64,000 nucleotides of DNA from CAWGCE01 sp964480915 (GCA_964480915.1 CAYZRS010000007.1:76719-140718), one strand, 5' to 3'; shown: positions 1-8,641, counted from the stretch's first letter. Notes: generated from the sequence alone by a model not told the origin. Translations and numbers: made by a program.

Positions 1-307
1 GACTGCCCTCGTTGGCGGTGATCATGATGATCCGAATCGGAACGGGACGTGACCGCCTCAATTTCTCGAGGACGAGAAAGCCACTTCGCTTCGGCATCAT
101 CATATCGAGAATTACCAAATCCGGGTCTTCTCGCTCTGCCAGTGCCAAGCCTTGATTGCCGTCACGAGCAATGATGATTTCGTAGCCCGCCTTTTCGAGC
201 GCGTAACGAAGCGACTCGATGATTTCAAAGTCATCATCCACGAGGAGGATGCGCTTGCCTTGCTTGGCAGCGGTCGGTTGTGCAGCTGCAGTCTCTTCAG
301 AAGCCAT
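1..307 (-). CDS. Response regulator receiver domain protein (partial, cut by window start)
   Basis: The first 102 codons of a two-component response regulator; the rest lies outside the window. After a short Ala/Gln-rich leader the receiver fold begins with KRILLVDDDFEI, which holds the acidic metal-binding cluster. VILDMMMPKRSG carries the phospho-acceptor Asp, and IIMITANEGS carries the conserved Thr of the fourth strand. The ATG at 305-307 is the natural start, because the receiver begins about 18 residues later. Whether an output domain follows cannot be seen. No histidine kinase lies next to it in the window. A short inverted repeat sits about 36-53 bases upstream of the start (343-360). 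Confidence 0.9.
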   Translation of the reverse strand, partial: MASEETAAAQPTAAKQGKRILLVDDDFEIIESLRYALEKAGYEIIIARDGNQGLALAEREDPDLVILDMMMPKRSGFLVLEKLRRSRPVPIRIIMITANEGS

Positions 308-342
308 GCGTGCGCCCTTCGGGTATCCGTCCATCGATTGCT

Positions 343-360
343 GGAATGATCATTCATTCC
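343..360. promoter_or_regulatory. Inverted repeat upstream of the response regulator
   Basis: GGAATGA (343-349) and TCATTCC (354-360) form a perfect 7-base inverted repeat around TCAT, about 36 bases upstream of the response regulator ATG. The position suits a regulator-binding site, but no regulator is known and chance occurrence is possible. Confidence 0.25.
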
Positions 361-427
361 GGCGGAAAGTTTGACAAGGTGGCCGCAGTCCAACAAGGGG
401 AGAATGGATGAACTGCCTGGCACTGGT

Positions 428-460
428 CCCTCGGCGGGGTGCGCCGCGCCGAGGGTTTTT
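428..460 (+). terminator. Terminator-like hairpin reading rightward
   Basis: CCCTCGGCG (428-436) pairs with CGCCGAGGG (447-455) over 9 bases and is followed directly by TTTTT (456-460). This is a good intrinsic-terminator shape on the plus strand. No plus-strand gene is seen upstream in the window, so it may end a short untranslated transcript, or be a protective element between two minus-strand transcription units. Confidence 0.45.
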
Positions 461-632
461 CTCTGAAAAAATGAGATGCTACCGACGGGCAGCGGCCCGC
501 AAAACGATCTGTGGTCCAGCAAATTGCCCCGATTCCGCGAATTCGTCAGCCCGCCTGCGAGCGACAGTTGGTCCGTTTCGCTGAAAATGGCTCGGCTGGG
601 GCGAGCGGTCGTCCGGTGGGAGCTCGGTGCGG

Positions 633-1130
633 TCACTCCGATGCTTGCTCGCTCGCCAGCGCTGCTTCGGCCTGTTGCAGCCTCGCCTGGGTCTGTCGAT
701 GTCGTTCGTGAATCTCAAGATCGAAACCTTCGTGCTGTTCCAAATCGACGACCCCGCGATACTGGGCGTGGCACCGATAGCACTCGAGCAGGTCGCCGAC
801 CAGTAAATAGAGGGTGACGTCAATCAGAGCGGTTGCGAATAGAATCGCATAGGTCGTGATCAGCATGTGGAAGGACCAGGCGACACTGCTGGCGACGAAA
901 CCGAGCACCACGATGAAGACGCCCAGTCGCTGTGGAAAATCTTTCCGCAAGAACAGTTCGTCACTCGGGCACACCAAGCACTTCTTCAGCTCGGCCTCAG
1001 CCGCCGCTCCCTTCGTCAGCCGCAGCGCCGACTGGCATTCCTCACACAGGAGTTCTGTCGCGTCGCTGGCGACACTGGCGCGGCATATCTCACTGCATTC
1101 GGGGCAACTGTAGGTAATATTCAGCGGCAT
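633..1130 (-). CDS. Zinc-ribbon membrane protein of unknown function
   Basis: A 165-residue protein. The N-terminus has paired cysteines (YSCPECSEIC, then LLCEECQ) typical of a zinc ribbon. A further CLVC follows, then two membrane segments (about residues 70-90 and 92-112) and a CYRCHAQYRG motif in which Cys and His could bind another metal. The C-terminal 40 residues are a charged, Gln/Ala-rich probable coiled coil. The start codon lies one base after the stop of the membrane protein gene at 1132-1917, so the two are probably translationally coupled. I do not recognise the family; a small metal-stabilised membrane adaptor is plausible. Confidence 0.7.
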   Translation of the reverse strand: MPLNITYSCPECSEICRASVASDATELLCEECQSALRLTKGAAAEAELKKCLVCPSDELFLRKDFPQRLGVFIVVLGFVASSVAWSFHMLITTYAILFATALIDVTLYLLVGDLLECYRCHAQYRGVVDLEQHEGFDLEIHERHRQTQARLQQAEAALASEQASE

Positions 1131-1131
1131 G

Positions 1132-1917
1132 CTAGAGCGGAAAGTGAGACGTTGCGGAAAGAAACTGCGAGCTTAGCTCGCCCAGAAAAACAGTGATGAC
1201 GGCCACATAGAGTATACCTGTTGCGCTCTGCGTATTTGGAATTCGCAGCGTCTGCCACGTCATTCCGGCCAAAAAAAGCGTGCCGACAAGTCCGGCCAGC
1301 CAACGAATCGCCACCAGTGTCCACCACAGGCTTTGATGTGGGTTCCCGGCGGCCAACTCACCACTCAGGCCCCAACCGCAGAGCAGCATCCTCAATAACC
1401 CCGTGATCGCGATTCCCCAGATCAGACGTTTGAGTGGGGCGAGCTGCATTCCTGGGTTGTTCAGGTACCAGTGCCCCAGGAACATCGCAGCGATGACGCA
1501 ACCCAGCAAAAGTCCGCCCAGGCAAATATCCAGAAATCCTAGCCAGGGACCTGCGGTCGGAATGAGCTCTGGCAATTGAGCCTGGCCAATGGCCAAATGG
1601 GCAGCGGCCAAGGCGAGAGCCGCCACCAGCCCGAGTGCCCAGCGTCCGATACGACGTTGTTCATACAGCCAAATCACCGAACCGACGTACGATGCGATCC
1701 CGGCAGCGAGCGCCAGTTGAAAGATAAGGCCCCGCGGCGCGAGGCCTGCCTCGCCACTGGCGATCGCGACCCCGGCAAACGTCGTCAGCCCCAGCGCGAC
1801 CCACAAATGGACGCGGAAGTAGCCGGCGGTCACCAGAGCCGGTGACGTGCCCGCCATGGCAGCGGCCAGGCCAAATGTGAGCCGGAAGATGAATTGCACC
1901 AGAATGTTCCACAGCAT
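1132..1917 (-). CDS. Multi-pass membrane protein of unknown function
   Basis: A 261-residue, strongly hydrophobic protein with about seven predicted membrane segments and few charged residues. A motif near the middle, MFLGHWYLNNPGM, places a His-Trp-Tyr inside or beside a membrane helix and could be a functional site. The start lies 32 bases after the DUF309 gene (1950-2396) and the stop one base before the zinc-ribbon gene, so this is the middle gene of a three-gene operon. There is no resemblance that I can name with confidence. The few-charge, His-containing helix pattern leaves a haem or quinone-linked membrane subunit as a speculative option. Confidence 0.7.
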   Translation of the reverse strand: MLWNILVQFIFRLTFGLAAAMAGTSPALVTAGYFRVHLWVALGLTTFAGVAIASGEAGLAPRGLIFQLALAAGIASYVGSVIWLYEQRRIGRWALGLVAALALAAAHLAIGQAQLPELIPTAGPWLGFLDICLGGLLLGCVIAAMFLGHWYLNNPGMQLAPLKRLIWGIAITGLLRMLLCGWGLSGELAAGNPHQSLWWTLVAIRWLAGLVGTLFLAGMTWQTLRIPNTQSATGILYVAVITVFLGELSSQFLSATSHFPL

Positions 1918-1949
1918 GATTGAGCCGCCCTTAGATGCACTTTGCGGTG

Positions 1950-2396
1950 TTATTCATCGTCGTCTTCCGATTCTGGCAATTCGGGTAGTTCGACGGGCGG
2001 ATCGAGGTGAATTTCCGGGATTTTGTCGACCACAATCTCGACCAAAGGCCGTTTCTCTTCGCTGGCCAGGATCTCGGCACAGCAGTCTTCCAGCTGCGTC
2101 AGGAAGGTGGCCAGATCGAGCCCAAGGAAGTGGGGGGCGTACTCGTTCAAATAGCCGCGACAGCCGTGATACAGCTTCCGAGAGCCGCCTGTGTTGCCGT
2201 TCCCGAAATGATGCAGGCAGACCGCAGCTTGAATCAGCCCTTGATAGAAGCGACGAGCCGGCCCCTGCACGTCGGCCCACAGCTCTTCCCAGACTTCGTG
2301 AGCCTCGAAAAAGTCGCAATCGTTGAAATAGGCGATCCCCAACAGGTAGCGGTGGTCGTAGGCGGAGTCAGATGACGGCGACTGGTTAGTATTCAC
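1950..2396 (-). CDS. DUF309 family protein
   Basis: A 148-residue helical protein with the hallmark DUF309 motif at residues 31-41 (EAHEVWEELWA), followed by RRFYQGLIQAAVCLHHF, the second conserved helix of the family. The last 20 residues are strongly acidic, ending EDDDE. The His and Glu residues of the HExWE motif suggest a small metal or ligand site, but the biochemical role of DUF309 proteins is not established. It is the first gene of an operon with two membrane proteins. A second DUF309 gene lies at 20760-21287. Confidence 0.85.
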   Translation of the reverse strand: MNTNQSPSSDSAYDHRYLLGIAYFNDCDFFEAHEVWEELWADVQGPARRFYQGLIQAAVCLHHFGNGNTGGSRKLYHGCRGYLNEYAPHFLGLDLATFLTQLEDCCAEILASEEKRPLVEIVVDKIPEIHLDPPVELPELPESEDDDE

Positions 2397-2615
2397 TTGG
2401 TCACTCGATGAAGCGGCTGGAACAGCGACTTAGTATGTCAATTTGCCGAGCAAACCGACAGTGGTCTCGCCCAGCTAGAATGACTGGTACGGCTTAAACG
2501 GAAGCGGCGTCGAATTCCAACAAAAAGGGTGCCAAAGTCTTGACGAATCTCGCCATTCATCCAAACTTAATCGCACACGGAAGCAGGCTCCTAAAACGCA
2601 CGGTCCAGCACATTG

Positions 2616-3260
2616 ATGGCTCTTAGTTCTGACCGCCGCAAGCACGCGACAAAGATTGTCCGCAGGCTGAAACGCGACTATTCGCATGCCAAGTGTGCGC
2701 TCGATTACGATTCACCCGTGCAATTGCTCGTGGCGACCATTCTGTCGGCACAATGTACGGACGTTCGCGTCAACATCGTGACCAAAGGGCTCTTCGGAAA
2801 GTACCCCGACGCCGCATCGCTGGCCAAGGCACCGCTCAAATCGATCGAAAAGAAGGTCCAAACGGCCGGCTTCTTCCGCAACAAAGCGAAGAACATCAAA
2901 GCCTGCTGCCAGCGGTTGGTGGCCGAGCACGACGGCCAGGTCCCGCCAGATCTCGATATCTTGGTTACCCTGCCCGGCGTGGGCCGCAAGACGGCCAATG
3001 TCGTTCTGGGCACCGCGTTTGGCCTGGCAACGGGTGTTGTCGTCGATACCCACGTCGGACGTATCAGTCGCCGCCTCGGGATGACCGCGGAAACCGATCC
3101 CGTGAAAGTCGAGCGCGACCTGGTCGAGCAACTGCCCAAAAAAGAATGGGTCTCGTTTTCGCATCGGATGATTTATCACGGCCGCGAAGTCTGCAAAGCC
3201 CGCCGACCTGACTGCGATCAATGCAAAATGAGCGACGTTTGCCCGAGGATTGGGATTTGA
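2616..3260 (+). CDS. nth: Endonuclease III
   Basis: A DNA glycosylase/AP lyase of base excision repair that removes oxidised pyrimidines. The 214-residue length is normal. The helix-hairpin-helix LPGVGRKTANVVLG (about 119-132) supplies the Schiff-base Lys125, and VVVDTHVGRISRRLGM holds the catalytic Asp144. The C-terminal iron-sulfur loop has Cys193, 200, 203 and 209 with the classical 6-2-5 spacing. A TTG three bases upstream is in frame, but the ATG at 2616 is preferred. It stands alone, followed 82 bases later by dcd. Confidence 0.96.
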   Translation: MALSSDRRKHATKIVRRLKRDYSHAKCALDYDSPVQLLVATILSAQCTDVRVNIVTKGLFGKYPDAASLAKAPLKSIEKKVQTAGFFRNKAKNIKACCQRLVAEHDGQVPPDLDILVTLPGVGRKTANVVLGTAFGLATGVVVDTHVGRISRRLGMTAETDPVKVERDLVEQLPKKEWVSFSHRMIYHGREVCKARRPDCDQCKMSDVCPRIGI

Positions 3261-3342
3261 TGTCGCCGCAACAAGCCAACGTGTTTTGTTCGAGTAACCA
3301 GCCGCACGGCAAACGCATGACTGCGTACAGGAGCTCTTTACG

Positions 3343-3906
3343 ATGATTCTAGGTGGCGATGAAATCGAAAGTCGACTTGGCTCGGATATTGTGATCGAGC
3401 CTTTTGATGCCGAGCAGTTGAATTCGAACAGCTATAACTTGACGCTTCACAATGAAATCATGGTCTATGAGGAAGTTGTCCTCGACATGCGGAAATTGAA
3501 CCGCACGCGTCGCGTTCGTATTCCCGCAGACGGCATGGTGCTGAAGCCCGACCAACTCTACTTGGGTCGTACCGCAGAACGAACCGAAACGCACAACCTC
3601 GTGCCGATGATTGAAGGGCGATCGTCCGTCGGCAGGCTGGGACTGTTTGTCCATGCCTCAGCCGGTTTTGGCGACGTCGGCTTCTGCGGATACTGGACGT
3701 TGGAGATGTATGCCGTGCAGCCGGTTCGCATCTACCCCGGAGTCCCAATCTGCCAGATTTTCTATCATGAATTGTCCGGTGCTGCCGAGTCGTACTCCAG
3801 CGACAAGTACCAAAACAATACCGACATTCAGCCAAGCTTACTCTACAAAGAGCTGAACCCCGACGCGGTCCACGAGGACCCCCAGCGCCGTTTCGCGTTC
3901 GAGTAA
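3343..3906 (+). CDS. dcd: dCTP deaminase
   Basis: Deaminates dCTP to dUTP for thymidylate synthesis. The 187-residue protein has the family core EGRSSVGRLGLF (91-102) with the nucleotide-binding Ser and Arg residues. HASAGFGDVGF follows, and Glu121 in WTLEMY matches the general-base Glu. The tail SSDKYQNNTDIQPSLL matches the C-terminal lid of the family. A ribosome site AGGAG lies 10 bases before the ATG. The core resembles the archaeal and planctomycete type more than E. coli, so a bifunctional deaminase/dUTPase cannot be excluded. Confidence 0.95.
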   Translation: MILGGDEIESRLGSDIVIEPFDAEQLNSNSYNLTLHNEIMVYEEVVLDMRKLNRTRRVRIPADGMVLKPDQLYLGRTAERTETHNLVPMIEGRSSVGRLGLFVHASAGFGDVGFCGYWTLEMYAVQPVRIYPGVPICQIFYHELSGAAESYSSDKYQNNTDIQPSLLYKELNPDAVHEDPQRRFAFE

Positions 3907-3937
3907 ATCGGACCTTGCTCGTTATCGCGAACCGCGA

Positions 3938-4126
3938 TCAAACCAGCGATCGTAGCGCCAGGAAAGCGCTGCGCGGCAGCATGAAGCAGGCCAGTACGGT
4001 TGCCAGAAGAATGGTGAACGGAAAGATCGCGGCCCACACGAGAAACCATGTGACCGTGTGCGATAGTTCTGCAGTGCCCGCTGATGCGGAAATCTGCCCG
4101 GGAGTATTCAGTTCAATAGATGCCAT
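3938..4126 (-). CDS. Small single-pass membrane protein (hypothetical)
   Basis: A 62-residue reading frame whose second half is one hydrophobic segment (about residues 28-50, WFLVWAAIFPFTILLATVLA), with a polar Thr/Ser-rich N-terminus. It starts 22 bases after the stop of the AAA ATPase gene on the same strand, so it would be the last gene of that unit. The ribosome site is weak. It is supported only by hydrophobicity and position. Confidence 0.4.
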   Translation of the reverse strand: MASIELNTPGQISASAGTAELSHTVTWFLVWAAIFPFTILLATVLACFMLPRSAFLALRSLV

Positions 4127-4148
4127 AACGACTCAATTCTAACTAGGA

Positions 4149-6002
4149 CTACATGACAGAGAAATAATTTCCTGCCGCAAAGTCAAAGTTTTCATTCGAT
4201 AGGACCTGGGGTTTTTGGGTGTATTTGCAGTAGTTTTTCACCTGCAGCAACAAGTCACGTGGTTGGCAGCAACGGAATGGGCGGTCGACTTTTTTGTAGT
4301 GCTCTGCAATGAGGTAGTCGATCGCCTTCTGCTCGTGGTCGAATCCCATCAGTGGGCACATGATTTTGAACAGCTCGCGGAATTCCGCTTCGGTCGGATT
4401 TTCGACCTCGATTTTGTATGGGATACGACGCAGGAACGCGTCATCAACCAGATCCTTAGGCTCGAGGTTGGTCGAGAACACGACAAGCTGATCGAAGGGG
4501 ACTTGGATTTTTTTGCCGCTAGGCAAGTTGAGGAAATCGTATCTCTTTTCTAAGGGAACGATCCAGCGATTGAGCAGCTCATCCGTCGTCATTCGCTGGC
4601 GGCCGAAGTCATCGATGACGAGTGTGCCGCAGTTACTCTTCAGCTGAATCGGCGCTTCGTTGATGCCCGTGTCGCGATTGATGCACAGTTCGAGGTTGTC
4701 CATCGTTAACTCACCACCGACGATAAGCGTCGGCCGTTCGATGCGCACCCACCGCTTGTCCACGCGATGGTTCGAGACGATCGTATCGTCGTCCTCCAGC
4801 GGCGCTTCGGTGTGCTGGCTCGGATCGAAGACGCGAATGATTTCGCCGTCGACACCGATCGAGCGAGGAATCCAAATGTGCTCACCAAAGGCCCGAGTGA
4901 CCCGTTCGGCGATGCTCGTTTTTCCGTTGCCCGGGAATCCGAACAGGAACATGCCGCGGCCTGAGTTCATGGCCGAACCGAGGCGGAGAAACATCTTGGG
5001 ATTGACGAGCAGATCGCTAAACGCGTTCTTTAAATCACTTTCGGTCGGGTTCTGGTGATTGAGCGATTGAGCCTTCACCGAATCGCAATAGTCGGACAAG
5101 GAGACAGGGGCGGCGCCAAAGTAGGTGCAGTCATTCGCGTAACCACGGGCTCGGTCGCGTCCTTTTTCAGTCAGACTGCAGACGTAATCGCCCATCTGGG
5201 CCGTATCGCGAAAGTAGATCATCTGGTCGTACTTGAGCCGAGCCAGCAGATCCTGAATGAAGGAAAATGGTACCTTCACCTGATCCGAGATCCCCGAACC
5301 ACTCGCTTCGCCGGAGACCAACAGGTACTTGAGGACAAGCTCTTCCAATTGACTATCATTCAGCCGTGCCTCTTCTAGGCTCGCCGGCTCTTTGGGAAGG
5401 AACTCGGGTGGTGGGGCCGGTTTGGGCGTCACGGGTGGAGCCATCGCGGGCGACATCGGAGCCGCAGGCAGAGGACCGGTAGGTGGGCCACCGGCGTGCG
5501 GCATCGGCACTCCGGGAACTCCTAGTGGCATGCCGCCGGGGCCTCGCTGCTGAGCTGGCGGCTGATTCACCCGCATGATGCCCGGCTGGCCGGGCTGCCC
5601 CTGGGGTGGAGCGATCGGTTGGCCTGGCAGCGGCTGGCCTGGAAAAGGTTGGCCGGGCAGTGGCTGACCCGCAAAGGGTTGCCCCATGGGTGCGCCGGGG
5701 GGCGGCATCATGGGCGCTCTTGGCGGAGGCGTCATGCCGGGGACCGGCTGACCGCCTGGGTTCCCGCTCGCCATGGGTGCGCCGGGCATCCCGGGCGGGA
5801 ACGGCTGGCCACCTGGTCCGGGCTGACCTGGCGTTCGCTGATGGACGGCATCAATTTCCAAATTCGAAGGGCCAGGAGGGCCAGGCGGCAATGGCTGGCG
5901 GGGCGGTAAGCCGGGCTCCGAAGGATGGTTGGCCGGCCCTGGGTCTCCGCCCGCCGTGAGGTGGTTAATGCGACTCAGCATCGCGTCGAGGTCCTGGTCC
6001 AT
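4149..6002 (-). CDS. AAA family ATPase with long Pro/Gly/Gln-rich N-terminus
   Basis: A 617-residue protein in three parts. Residues 18-205 are low-complexity Pro, Gly and Gln, including PGQPFPGQPLPGQP repeats. Residues 212-290 look like a winged-helix-type segment. Residues 320-617 are an AAA ATPase with Walker A GFPGNGKTS (355-363), Walker B LVIDD (461-465), a sensor-1-like VFSTNLEP and an Arg pair in LRRIPYK. This domain layout is one I associate with planctomycetes, but the cellular role is unknown. No substrate partner is evident except the small membrane protein just downstream. The disordered, collagen-like N-terminus suggests tethering or self-assembly (inference). Confidence 0.88.
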   Translation of the reverse strand: MDQDLDAMLSRINHLTAGGDPGPANHPSEPGLPPRQPLPPGPPGPSNLEIDAVHQRTPGQPGPGGQPFPPGMPGAPMASGNPGGQPVPGMTPPPRAPMMPPPGAPMGQPFAGQPLPGQPFPGQPLPGQPIAPPQGQPGQPGIMRVNQPPAQQRGPGGMPLGVPGVPMPHAGGPPTGPLPAAPMSPAMAPPVTPKPAPPPEFLPKEPASLEEARLNDSQLEELVLKYLLVSGEASGSGISDQVKVPFSFIQDLLARLKYDQMIYFRDTAQMGDYVCSLTEKGRDRARGYANDCTYFGAAPVSLSDYCDSVKAQSLNHQNPTESDLKNAFSDLLVNPKMFLRLGSAMNSGRGMFLFGFPGNGKTSIAERVTRAFGEHIWIPRSIGVDGEIIRVFDPSQHTEAPLEDDDTIVSNHRVDKRWVRIERPTLIVGGELTMDNLELCINRDTGINEAPIQLKSNCGTLVIDDFGRQRMTTDELLNRWIVPLEKRYDFLNLPSGKKIQVPFDQLVVFSTNLEPKDLVDDAFLRRIPYKIEVENPTEAEFRELFKIMCPLMGFDHEQKAIDYLIAEHYKKVDRPFRCCQPRDLLLQVKNYCKYTQKPQVLSNENFDFAAGNYFSVM

Positions 6003-6156
6003 GGACTTGCCTGAGGTTATTTGCGATCACGTACGCCCAAAGTTCAAATGGCCAAGGCGGGTGCCATTTCGAGTATCGGCCCCGACGGGCGATGAATGCA
6101 GACGCAAGAGCGCGCAGCGTGAAACCACGATCGAGCCTGGGCCGGTCGTAGTGGTT

Positions 6157-6178
6157 GCGCAAGCCTGACGGTTAACCG
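6157..6178. repeat. Partial copy of the GTTTAACCG-type repeat arm
   Basis: This segment shares the core CTGACGGTTAA with the right arm of the inverted repeat at 49463-49485, preceded by a similar GCGC start with two bases missing. It overlaps the stop codon of the permease gene. The match is short and could be coincidental. Confidence 0.3.
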
Positions 6179-7722
6179 AGGAAGAGCAAGACGTAGATAA
6201 CGGCCAGCACGATGTGCGCAACCGCGTAGGGGAAAGCGGCTTTGATGAAGCCGGCAAACGAGAGCGTCAGTTTGTTGCGATGCATGATGGTGACGGCAAC
6301 CAACGTCGAAGCCGAGCCGATCGGCGTCAAGTTGCCGCCCAAGTTCGCGCCGAAGATGACAGCCCACCACAGCGGATCGGCCGCTTCCGGTGGCGCGTTA
6401 ATTTGCGTTCCTAGGCTCGTCAAGATTCGTGACAGCATTGCTGCCAGCGGAATGTTGTCGGTGACCGAACTAAAGGCTGCCGAGGCAAGCAATACGGCAG
6501 CTGTGCCAGACGTTTCACCCAAACCGATGATCTTCGCGAGCACGACGCCGATCGCTTCCAGCACCATGGCATGTTCCATCACGTTGATCACAACAAAAAG
6601 CGCGATAAAGAAGCCAATCAGATCCCAATCGAGGGCTCGATAGAATTCGTCGGCCGAATGCTTGTATCGCAACAGCATGATCATCGCGAAGGCGATCGCC
6701 ACGAAACCCATTTCCAGGTCGCTCACAACGGGCAGGACCGACGTCGTGGCAATGGTCAGAATGAACAGCACCAACATCGCGGCGCCGAACCAGAAGAAGC
6801 CCCAGCTTTCGATGCCGTCGTTTTCATCAAAATTGGCGACCTGCAATGCGGCCGCTGCTCGCTCTTCCGCCGTCTCCAGGGAGCGAATCTTGCAGAGCTT
6901 CGCCCCCATCCAGAGCGTGACCACGGTCGTCACCACGACGTAGGGCGCGGCCTTAATGAAGAATTCGAAGAAGCTGATGTTGGCCGCGCTGCCGACGATA
7001 ATGTTCGGTACCGAGCTGATCAGGGTTAGCAATCCGCCAATGTTCGTCAGCAGTCCTTCAATCAGCAGGAAACTGAGCAGGTTCTCGTTGCGATCCAGCT
7101 TGGCGAGCGAGACGGCTGTGAGCGAACCGACAATAATCATCGCCGTGACATTGTTGAGAACGGCCGAAAAAACGACCGTCATGATCCCATAGAAGACCAG
7201 CAGTCGCAGCGGGTCACCGCCCGACAGTTTGGTCACCTTGATGGCAATCCAGGTGAAAAGCCCCGACTTGCTGGTAACGTCGACGAATAGGCTGGAGCCC
7301 AATATGATCGCAATCACGCCCCATTCCACGCCGGGAATGTAGACCGGCATGTGGACTCGATGCCCACCCACGTGCAACGCTTCGACTTCGCCGTGTTCGG
7401 TATCCCCCTCGCCGACATGCGGTACAACGACCTCTTCCTGAGTGCCGTCGTAGTCGGCAGCGACGCCTTCGACCGCCTCATGCACGATCAGCTCGTCGCT
7501 GCCGATGACGACCGAATCGAGCGGCAGGAGCCCCCAGAAGCTGGCGAGAAATAGACAGGCGACAGCAAACAGGCCAGCGATCACTGACTTCTTGGCATGC
7601 AGCTTTTCTTCAAATGCGAGGCAAAGTATGAGCCCGACAAGCATCGCACCGAAGACCGCCGTTACCCAGCCGGGAACGTGGTGCGAGGCAGCGAATAATA
7701 GTCCATTCAACACGGTGGCCAT
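6172..7722 (-). CDS. Ion-transporter-superfamily permease (NhaD/ArsB-like Na+/H+ antiporter family)
   Basis: A 516-residue integral membrane protein with about 12 helices. Features of the ion-transporter superfamily include paired helical hairpins with an Asn-rich turn (VLNNVTAMIIVGSL), TNIGGLLTLISSVPNI, SVTDNIPLAAMLSR and GANLGGNLTPIGSASTL near the C-terminus. Similarity to NhaD sodium/proton antiporters and arsenite permeases is clear, but the ion cannot be read from sequence. Between the first helices and the core is an acidic, His-containing loop at about residues 80-135. It is eight bases from the upstream universal stress protein gene, so the two are one operon. The stop codon overlaps a partial copy of a repeat (6157-6178). 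Confidence 0.87.
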   Translation of the reverse strand: MATVLNGLLFAASHHVPGWVTAVFGAMLVGLILCLAFEEKLHAKKSVIAGLFAVACLFLASFWGLLPLDSVVIGSDELIVHEAVEGVAADYDGTQEEVVVPHVGEGDTEHGEVEALHVGGHRVHMPVYIPGVEWGVIAIILGSSLFVDVTSKSGLFTWIAIKVTKLSGGDPLRLLVFYGIMTVVFSAVLNNVTAMIIVGSLTAVSLAKLDRNENLLSFLLIEGLLTNIGGLLTLISSVPNIIVGSAANISFFEFFIKAAPYVVVTTVVTLWMGAKLCKIRSLETAEERAAAALQVANFDENDGIESWGFFWFGAAMLVLFILTIATTSVLPVVSDLEMGFVAIAFAMIMLLRYKHSADEFYRALDWDLIGFFIALFVVINVMEHAMVLEAIGVVLAKIIGLGETSGTAAVLLASAAFSSVTDNIPLAAMLSRILTSLGTQINAPPEAADPLWWAVIFGANLGGNLTPIGSASTLVAVTIMHRNKLTLSFAGFIKAAFPYAVAHIVLAVIYVLLFLG

Positions 7723-7729
7723 TCCTTAG

Positions 7730-8641
7730 CTAGAGCAACATGAGGGGCCGCTCTCGCAGCTCCACCGTCAACGGGTAGGCGAGGCCATGCATGGCCAGTT
7801 GCTCTTCGTCTTTCGTATTCAGTACGAGCACGTCGATCTGGTGCTCTTCCAGTAATCGGCGATAGTCATTCATGTAATGGCCCATCGTCACGATCGCCTC
7901 GACAGTGATATCCTGCCCCTGCTCCTGAATGATCTTGCGGCACGAGGCGATGTAATCAATCGGCTCTTTTAGCAACTGCTGTCGAATCGACTGCTCAGCG
8001 GTTTCGGTGTTCAGCAGCGGAATCTTGCTAATGGTCGAGTTGAATTTATTGAGAACCCGTTCGTCCTCCACGTGGGTCAGGAACAGCTTGCCGCCAGGTT
8101 CGGTCAGCGCTGCGGCAAAACTGACCAAACGGTTATCGCCCGTGAGGTGATCGGTGATCGCCATGACGCGGTCGGTATTCTTCGTGATCGGGTGATTGGC
8201 TTCCGGATCGGGCAATAGCAGCACCGGATGCGGCGTCGCCTGAGTCAGCACGTCGACGAAGGTGCCCAGGGTGTACGGATATTTCGTGGCCCGCGTCTTC
8301 AAATTCCGATACATGCAAATTAGCTCGGTACCGGAGTCTTCGATCTTCTTCATCAGGTCATCGACCGAGTCAAAATCGTCGTCGTCGATGATTTGCCAGT
8401 CGATGGGATGACTCGCCTGGAACGATTTCAGCACGTTATGGGCCGACTTCAGCAAAGGTTCTGCCGACGGCCGGTCGATATCGACGACAAGCAGGCCACG
8501 TTTGATGGAGATCTCCGACGGCGAGAATACTGCCTTGTCGGCAGACTTAAAGACACTCTCAAACTGGTCGATGTTGGTCATACCGAATTGCCAGAAATAG
8601 GCATCTGCAGGGTCTGGAATCAGGGAAAGTTGTCTCAGCAT
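7730..8641 (-). CDS. Universal stress protein (tandem UspA-like domains)
   Basis: About 303 residues arranged as two UspA-like alpha/beta domains. The first starts near IKRGLLVVDIDRPSAEPLL and ends with TPHPVLLLPD. The second starts with RVMAITDHLTGDNRLVSFAA and ends with QIDVLVLNTKD. The ATP-binding G-2xG-9xG(S/T) loop is not obvious, so nucleotide binding is uncertain. The ATG at 8641 is preferred over an in-frame ATG at 8707, because the family fold begins soon after it. The gene lies eight bases upstream of the ion permease, so it may regulate or sense the state of that transporter, as Usp domains do beside other antiporters (inference). Confidence 0.75.
   Translation of the reverse strand: MLRQLSLIPDPADAYFWQFGMTNIDQFESVFKSADKAVFSPSEISIKRGLLVVDIDRPSAEPLLKSAHNVLKSFQASHPIDWQIIDDDDFDSVDDLMKKIEDSGTELICMYRNLKTRATKYPYTLGTFVDVLTQATPHPVLLLPDPEANHPITKNTDRVMAITDHLTGDNRLVSFAAALTEPGGKLFLTHVEDERVLNKFNSTISKIPLLNTETAEQSIRQQLLKEPIDYIASCRKIIQEQGQDITVEAIVTMGHYMNDYRRLLEEHQIDVLVLNTKDEEQLAMHGLAYPLTVELRERPLMLL

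Larger units (their letters stand above)
308..632. other. Intergenic stretch with an inverted repeat and a terminator-like hairpin
   Basis: I see no convincing gene between the response regulator start and the end of the zinc-ribbon membrane protein gene. It contains the inverted repeat at 343-360 and the GC-rich hairpin with T-run at 428-460. The remainder shows no coding pattern that I trust. Confidence 0.5.

Noticed and set aside
5600..5960. Short tandem DNA repeats that could look like a CRISPR or minisatellite
   Set aside because: They lie inside the AAA ATPase reading frame and encode the Pro/Gly/Gln-rich arm; there are no regular unique spacers.
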